Positions 5,538-9,678 of a DNA stretch of 9,678 bases are shown piece after piece. This DNA comes from JAKEGK01 sp036507695 (GTDB lineage: Bacteria; Pseudomonadota; Gammaproteobacteria; SZUA-152). Numbering within the stretch: the stretch's first letter is position 1; every line of letters begins with the position of its first letter. The notes below the pieces were generated by a model. It saw only the letters and a program-made list of their open reading frames with translations, was not told the DNA's origin and ran no database searches. The DNA lies in the NCBI GenBank assembly GCA_036507695.1, contig DATCIR010000100.1, positions 1 through 9,678 on the forward strand, given 5' to 3'. The position numbers and the translations under genes were made by a program.

Positions 5538-7310
5538 ATGTGCGGCATTTGCGGCGAATTGCGCTTCGACAACCAACCGGCTTCCCTGGAGACGGTTCAT
5601 CGCATGATGGATAAGCTGAGCCGGCGCGGACCGGATAGCGCGGGTGATTACCGTGACGGTGTGCTGGCCTTGGGGCACCGGCGGCTGTCCATTATTGATT
5701 TGTCCGATCGGGCCAACCAACCCATGTTCGATGCAGCGCTTGGCTTAAGCATTGTCTTTAACGGGACTATATACAATTATCCTCAGTTGCGCGAGGAATT
5801 GATCAAAAAGGGGTACACTTTTTTTTCCCATGGCGACACGGAAGTCATAATCAAGGCGTTCGCGGAATGGGGCGAGCGCTGCGTGGAACGGCTGCACGGC
5901 ATGTTTGCGTTCGCCATCTGGGACAGCAAACAACAAATCCTGTTTCTGGCGCGCGACCGTTTGGGGATCAAGCCGCTTTATTACAGTCAGACTCAGCAGC
6001 AGTTCCGCTTTGCGTCCAATACCCAGGCTTTGCTGGCGGCGGGTGGTGTGGACACATCCATTGATCCGGTGGCCTTGCATCATCAATTCACCTTGCACGC
6101 GGTGATTCCCGCGCCGCGCACCATTTTCAATGGCGTGCGCAAATTACCACCGGGCTGCACCATGACCGTCAAGCCGGACGGCTCAGTCAGCAGTAATCCC
6201 TATTGGGAGCTGCGTTCCTGCCGCCCGGCGCTTGCCAAAACCGAGCAGGAATGGATTGACGCCATTCACGAAAAACTCAAGCAGGCGGTTGAAAAACGCA
6301 AAGTGATCGCCGATGTGCCGGTCGGCGTGCTGTTGTCCGGTGGGTTGGATTCGAGTTTGCTGGTGGGCTTGTTAGCGGAAGCGGGTGTCAGTGACCTTAG
6401 AACCTTTTCCATTGGTTTTGAAGATATCGGCGCCGAGAAAGGCAGTGAGTTTGAATATTCCGATCCGGTGGCCGAGAGGTTCAATACCCTGCATCACAAG
6501 ATCCATATTCCCAACAGCGACGTATTAAAGCGCTTGCCCGAAGCGGTGTTGAACATGGCGGAGCCCATGTTTGGCCAGGACGCGGTGGCGTTTTATTTGC
6601 TGTCGGAACAAGTCTCGAAGCAGATCAAGGTCGTGCAAAGCGGGCAGGGCGCGGACGAGGTGTTTGGCGGTTACTTCTGGTATCCGTTAATGGAGCAGGC
6701 CGCTGGCACCGACCTGGAGCGTTTTTCCCAACATTATTTCGATCGCGACCACGCTGAATTTCTCGATATGGTTACCGCCCGCTATCAGGGCGGGGACTAC
6801 ACCTCACAGTACATCGCACGGCGCTTTGCCGCCATTCACGGCGATACGTTCATGGACCGGGTGTTCAACCTGGATGTGACCACCCTGATCGTGGATGACC
6901 CAGTCAAGCGCGTCGACAACATGACCATGGCCTGGGGGCTGGAGGCCCGGGTGCCGTTTCTGGATCATGAGTTGGTCGAACTCGCGGCCCAAATGCCGCC
7001 GGCGCTGAAGCTCAAGGACAACGGTAAAACTGTGTTGAAGCAAATTGCCCGCGGCCTGTTGCCGGACGCCGTCATCGACCGGCCCAAAGGGTATTTCCCG
7101 ATGCCGGCCCTGAAATATGTGCGTGGTGAATTTTTCGGGCTGATGCGGGATATTTTGAATTCCGACACTTGCCGCGCGCGCGGCTTGTACAATCGCGCTT
7201 ACGTCGACAGGTTATTGGCAGCCCCCGAAGCGCATTTTACGCGCATCCAGGGCAGCAAGCTGTGGCATCTATCCCTCCTGGAATATTGGTTACAACTTAA
7301 TTTGCCGTAA
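5538..7310 (+). CDS. asnO: N-acetylglutaminylglutamine amidotransferase (asparagine synthase-like)
   Basis: AsnO amidates N-acetylglutaminylglutamine, using glutamine nitrogen and ATP, to give the osmoprotectant NAGGN. The N-terminal class II glutaminase domain has the nucleophile Cys2 (MCGICGELRF), R49 in GHRRLSIID, FNGTIYNY (74-81) and HGDTE (98-102). The C-terminal synthase domain has the ATP PP-loop SGGLDSS (267-273) and GQGADEVFGGY (369-379), then WGLEARVPFLDHELVELAA and a DRPKGYFPMPALKY segment. These segments and the 590-residue length match the AsnO subfamily (TIGR03104) better than ordinary AsnB, and it resembles the Pseudomonas protein I remember. The start is fixed by MCG at 5538; the ribosome binding site is weak (AAAGAGA, about 12 nt away). 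It is 40 bp after hyuB on the same strand. The usual partner, the GNAT/ATP-grasp synthetase Ngg, and the M42 peptidase are missing; grxD follows instead. Confidence 0.85.
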   Translation: MCGICGELRFDNQPASLETVHRMMDKLSRRGPDSAGDYRDGVLALGHRRLSIIDLSDRANQPMFDAALGLSIVFNGTIYNYPQLREELIKKGYTFFSHGDTEVIIKAFAEWGERCVERLHGMFAFAIWDSKQQILFLARDRLGIKPLYYSQTQQQFRFASNTQALLAAGGVDTSIDPVALHHQFTLHAVIPAPRTIFNGVRKLPPGCTMTVKPDGSVSSNPYWELRSCRPALAKTEQEWIDAIHEKLKQAVEKRKVIADVPVGVLLSGGLDSSLLVGLLAEAGVSDLRTFSIGFEDIGAEKGSEFEYSDPVAERFNTLHHKIHIPNSDVLKRLPEAVLNMAEPMFGQDAVAFYLLSEQVSKQIKVVQSGQGADEVFGGYFWYPLMEQAAGTDLERFSQHYFDRDHAEFLDMVTARYQGGDYTSQYIARRFAAIHGDTFMDRVFNLDVTTLIVDDPVKRVDNMTMAWGLEARVPFLDHELVELAAQMPPALKLKDNGKTVLKQIARGLLPDAVIDRPKGYFPMPALKYVRGEFFGLMRDILNSDTCRARGLYNRAYVDRLLAAPEAHFTRIQGSKLWHLSLLEYWLQLNLP

Positions 7311-7330
7311 TGTAAGTCCATGCAATTTAA

Positions 7331-7351
7331 AACCGACTTGTTTAGTCGGTT
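7331..7351. terminator. 8-bp hairpin after asnO, weak terminator candidate
   Basis: AACCGACT (7331-7338) and AGTCGGTT (7344-7351) form a perfect 8-bp stem with a 5-nt loop, 20 bp after the asnO stop. No T-run follows on the plus strand, while the minus strand reads TTTTAAATT after it, so termination of asnO would be weak. The right arm lies within the proposed grxD promoter, so it may instead be a protein-binding site. Confidence 0.3.
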
Positions 7352-7365
7352 ATCTATGGTAGACT
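7338..7365 (+). promoter_or_regulatory. grxD: Candidate sigma70 promoter for grxD with extended -10
   Basis: TTGTTT (7338-7343) lies 16 bp before TAGACT (7360-7365). The -10 box matches the consensus at four of six positions and is preceded by TGG, an extended -10 element that helps offset the weak -35. The predicted leader is about 60 nt. The 124-bp gap after asnO and the different function of grxD support separate transcription. Confidence 0.5.
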
Positions 7366-7434
7366 ACCCCGCTATCCAATGTAAAACGTATGGTTATTGC
7401 GAGATAACCACAAGAGAGTAGAGGTTAAAGATCA

Positions 7435-7761
7435 ATGGACGTTTTGGAACGAATTCGTCAGCAAGTCACCGAGAATCCCGTGGTTCTATTTATGAAAGGC
7501 ACCCCCACGCTTCCGCAATGTGGATTTTCCAGCCGCGCCGCGGAAGCCCTGAAAGCCTGTGGTCAGGAGTTCACCTATGTGAATGTGTTGGCCGACAGGG
7601 AGATTTTTGAAAACCTGCCGCGTTATGCCGATTGGCCGACGTTTCCACAGTTGTACATTAACGGTGAATTGGTCGGTGGTTGTGATATTACGCTGGAGTT
7701 ATACCAGCGCGGTGAACTGAAAAAGATGGTTACCGATGCGGTGAGCGGCGCGGGCGCGTGA
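7435..7761 (+). CDS. grxD: Monothiol glutaredoxin, CGFS type (Grx4)
   Basis: CGFS glutaredoxins bind a [2Fe-2S] cluster as dimers with glutathione and pass clusters to iron-sulfur proteins, also working with BolA in iron regulation; they are cytoplasmic and poor reductases. The protein has 108 residues, the normal single-domain length. Visible are the conserved lysine K21 in FMKGTP, the active site CGFS (29-32), WPTFPQLYINGE (67-78) with the cis-proline region for glutathione binding, and GGCDI (81-85). AGAGG about 10 nt before ATG 7435 is the ribosome binding site. It has its own candidate promoter and is followed by a strong terminator about 180 bp after its stop. From memory grxD lies a few genes from argF in Pseudomonas, so its position here may be ancestral. 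Confidence 0.96.
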   Translation: MDVLERIRQQVTENPVVLFMKGTPTLPQCGFSSRAAEALKACGQEFTYVNVLADREIFENLPRYADWPTFPQLYINGELVGGCDITLELYQRGELKKMVTDAVSGAGA

Positions 7762-7782
7762 TTGTCATAAAACGGTTACTGG

Positions 7783-7852
7783 TTCGGTTTAAGTTATTCA
7801 GTGTAAGTTATTCGGTTATAAGTTATTCGGTTTAAGCGATCGGGTTAAAGCG
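7783..7852. repeat. Degenerate 14-bp tandem direct repeats downstream of grxD
   Basis: Five head-to-tail units follow one pattern, TTCGGTTTAAGTTA: 7783-7796 exact, 7797-7810 (TTCAGTGTAAGTTA), 7811-7825 (one extra base), 7826-7839 (TTCGGTTTAAGCGA) and 7840-7852 (TCGGGTTAAAGCG, shortened). Copies decay towards the right. They start 21 bp after the grxD stop, before its terminator, so they would be transcribed into the grxD 3' untranslated region. Origin by replication slippage is likely; function unknown. Confidence 0.7.
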
Positions 7853-7915
7853 CGCGGCTACATCAAGCCAGTAAGCAAAACGGCGAATTGTCATTAAATT
7901 GCGAGTAAAAGTTTT

Positions 7916-7941
7916 ACAACCCTCCCTCAGCTAAAGGTTGT
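7916..7941 (+). other. Stem-loop just before the grxD terminator
   Basis: ACAACC (7916-7921) pairs with GGTTGT (7936-7941) around a 14-nt loop containing CTCCCTCAG. One base later the terminator hairpin begins. Two stacked hairpins ending in a T-tract can mark the 3' end of a small RNA or a stable 3' fragment of an mRNA. I see no good promoter for a separate small RNA, so this is only a structural note. Confidence 0.35.
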
Positions 7942-7942
7942 C

Positions 7943-7974
7943 AGGCTGTCCGTTTGGACAGCCTTATTTTTTTT
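7943..7974 (+). terminator. Strong intrinsic terminator downstream of grxD
   Basis: AGGCTGTCC (7943-7951) and GGACAGCCT (7956-7964) make a perfect 9-bp stem with a GTTT loop, followed by TATTTTTTTT (7965-7974). This is a textbook plus-strand terminator and the clearest end point for grxD transcription. On the minus strand no T-run follows. Confidence 0.88.
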
Positions 7975-8082
7975 GGCTGGTCTGCAAAATCCGTGGGTCA
8001 ACCAACATCATGACGTACTTTAACGCGAAGGCGCCAAGAATTCACTATATTACAACGTCCGCGGTAGTTTTTGAGGCAATTC

Positions 8083-8101
8083 GATAGTGGTCCGCACTAT
8101 C
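8083..8101. repeat. Short perfect inverted repeat near the end of the right-hand ORF
   Basis: GATAGTG (8083-8089) and CACTATC (8095-8101) are perfect inverted copies with a 5-nt spacer; a further CACTAT lies at 8043-8048. No T-run follows on either strand, so it is not a standard terminator. It may be a protein-binding site or a processing hairpin in the 3' region of the minus-strand ORF. Confidence 0.4.
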
Positions 8102-8153
8102 TGTAATCCAAAATTGCAGTCCTCTATTAAAATAAATATAGAAAAACCCGAAT

Positions 8154-9678
8154 TTATTTGGTGTACGCAGGGAAATAACGCGTATTCTCTCCACCTGCGT
8201 TAGTTATCTCTTCAATATTACCACCCGAGAATATAGTCAAGTAGCCATGAAATGAACCAGAATACACCAACTCTTGTGAGATAAACATATTGCCGTTTAG
8301 ATCGGTAACCCACGAACCTTCCCATAAATAGTCTTGACTTTCCCACGGCGTATAAATGCTGGCGTTCACTTTTGGTACTATGAATCCTGCGTTACCATTT
8401 GTTGTATATGAAGAAGATCCGGATCCATAATTCCAATAAATAGATCGACTGCTCGGCCCTAAAGATTCTGATTCTTCAAGGATCAACACTTCTTTTAATA
8501 TTTGAAATGGCGCGCGTATAACATTGGTTCTTCTTCTATGAACACTTCCTCCTGACTCAGACTGATTGCTGCTGAATTCACTAACTTCGGTGGATAGTAT
8601 GCCTGATCGTAGATCCATAAAAACGATTTTTTCTGAATGTGAGCTAGGGGTAGCATCCGAAAATGTAATAGGCGATCCCTCGTTATTAGTAAGTTGCGCG
8701 GAAGAGTACGCTGATTTATCTATCAGCGAGGTACTTTTTCCCGCCCAAATAAGCTCTGCATGGACTGAATGTGATCCACTCTCTGATAGGTCGTTGATAG
8801 CTTCGCCAAGTTGTGATGTCGAGATTGAAGACTCACTATAATTTACTTTCGCGAATAATGGTTCGTTGCCAGTGTCGCCACCAAAGTCCACTGCTATGAT
8901 AACGGATCCGTTGGCCGAAGTTGACAACGTTTCCTCACCAATGTAGTACCCGTTATGTAAATGTACATTTCTGTTAAATACAGTATTTGTTGATACCGCA
9001 CCGTTCCCAAGATTCTGAATACCGGCAGTTTTAGAATCAATTGAAATTAACAGCTTAAGTTTATCGAATTTCGCACCACCTGCAAGTACACTGCCGTCAT
9101 CACGCATCGTGCGGGCTTCGTTGCCATCAGCATTAAAAAACCACGGTACTGCCGCAGGGTAGGTACGATTTTGCGCCATTGGGAATTGACCTAATAATTG
9201 CCAACCAAATGGTGCTGTGTCCGCGTTGTACCACTGGGTTGATAAGTCACGCGCATAGGGTTTAATTAAAACAGCATCTTTGGATTTATCATTGCAGATT
9301 ACTACAATCCAATGATTTCCGTCATTATCCGTTGACACCGCGGCGCCAAAAACCAAGTACGGATAAGGTACCTTCGCAAGCACCTTTCCATCTTCATAAA
9401 TTGTATCCGAGAAGGGAATGTGTATGCCGGTGTATGCGTTGCGTTCCGCCTGGCTGAAATACCGTGAAATTGGCCCTTGCCATGATAAGCTTCTTGTGGG
9501 TTTTCCATTCGCGTACCAGCCTTTCCAATCAATGTTGCCGCCAGTTAAAGACGTCTGATTTTGGGCCATACTCCAAAGTGCGCCATCTTGATAAATTAAT
9601 CTCTTACCAGGAATGCCATCTGGTGGTGTTTGTGGTGGCGTAATGATAAATCCGTTGATAGGTTGATCTACAACCAAA
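8154..9678 (-). CDS. Large protein of unknown function (5' end outside the window)
   Basis: I do not recognise this protein. The frame is open from the right edge to TAA at 8154, giving at least 507 residues; the first codon that could start translation is a TTG at the very edge, so the true start probably lies outside and any signal peptide would not be visible. There are no clear transmembrane helices in the part seen. It is rich in Ser, Asn, Gly, Thr and aromatic residues, with many short alternating stretches (for example WQLLGQFPMAQNRTYPAAVP and WEGSWVTDLNGNMFIS), suggesting a beta-rich extracellular, surface or phage-like structural protein. A Ser/Glu-rich stretch (around SSNQSESGG) and basic HRRRTN lie in the C-terminal half. 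I see no catalytic motif. The DNA is visibly more AT-rich than the neighbouring genes, hinting at horizontal transfer. It is convergent with grxD. Confidence 0.75.
   Translation of the reverse strand, partial: LVVDQPINGFIITPPQTPPDGIPGKRLIYQDGALWSMAQNQTSLTGGNIDWKGWYANGKPTRSLSWQGPISRYFSQAERNAYTGIHIPFSDTIYEDGKVLAKVPYPYLVFGAAVSTDNDGNHWIVVICNDKSKDAVLIKPYARDLSTQWYNADTAPFGWQLLGQFPMAQNRTYPAAVPWFFNADGNEARTMRDDGSVLAGGAKFDKLKLLISIDSKTAGIQNLGNGAVSTNTVFNRNVHLHNGYYIGEETLSTSANGSVIIAVDFGGDTGNEPLFAKVNYSESSISTSQLGEAINDLSESGSHSVHAELIWAGKSTSLIDKSAYSSAQLTNNEGSPITFSDATPSSHSEKIVFMDLRSGILSTEVSEFSSNQSESGGSVHRRRTNVIRAPFQILKEVLILEESESLGPSSRSIYWNYGSGSSSYTTNGNAGFIVPKVNASIYTPWESQDYLWEGSWVTDLNGNMFISQELVYSGSFHGYLTIFSGGNIEEITNAGGENTRYFPAYTK

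Larger units (their letters stand above)
7762..8153. other. Gene-free interval between grxD and the right-hand ORF
   Basis: This 392-bp gap separates two convergent genes. It holds a cluster of 14-bp direct repeats (7783-7852), a stem-loop (7916-7941), a strong plus-strand terminator (7943-7974) and a short inverted repeat (8083-8101). I see no coding region with a convincing ribosome binding site and no clear promoter. No obvious intrinsic terminator follows the minus-strand ORF that ends at 8154. Confidence 0.6.

Overview
The window looks like chromosomal DNA from a gammaproteobacterium, probably of the Pseudomonas/Cellvibrio broad group. The evidence is protein similarity recognised by eye (ArgD, ArgF, an FbpC/PotA-type ABC ATPase, a CGFS monothiol glutaredoxin, an AsnO-type amidotransferase), compact operons and moderate-to-high G+C across most of the window. 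The species cannot be named. The last 1.5 kb is visibly more AT-rich and carries a large protein gene that I do not recognise.

Layout. Positions 1-2874 hold a minus-strand block transcribed argD -> argF -> ABC transporter ATPase, with the ATPase cut by the left edge. The argD leader (2875-3000) contains a plausible sigma70 promoter, a 10-bp inverted repeat over its -35 box, and a strong terminator-like hairpin whose T-tract ends against the argD ribosome binding site. This suggests attenuation or repressor control of arginine synthesis. Positions 3013-3753 hold a second minus-strand unit: a 28-residue predicted single-helix membrane microprotein, a 162-residue membrane protein resembling the N-terminal domain of the urate hydroxylase PuuD without its cytochrome c part, and its terminator. 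Divergent from this, 3950-7310 carries a HyuB-type hydantoinase/oxoprolinase subunit with no HyuA partner in view, then an AsnO-type amidotransferase of the kind that makes the osmoprotectant N-acetylglutaminylglutamine amide (NAGGN), without its usual Ngg synthetase partner. A grxD gene with its own promoter follows (7435-7761), then an intergenic region with degenerate 14-bp direct repeats and a strong terminator. The right end is a long minus-strand ORF, open at the window edge and convergent with grxD.

How the genes work together. ArgD and ArgF are two steps of arginine synthesis and are clearly co-transcribed. HyuB and AsnO are 40 bp apart on the same strand and both deal with amide chemistry of glutamine-like compounds; a shared role in NAGGN or 5-oxoproline metabolism is inference only. 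The points most worth a second look are the argD leader, the microprotein beside the PuuD-like protein, the orphan HyuB/AsnO pair and the unidentified right-hand ORF. I found no CRISPR array, tRNA, rRNA, transposase or integrase.
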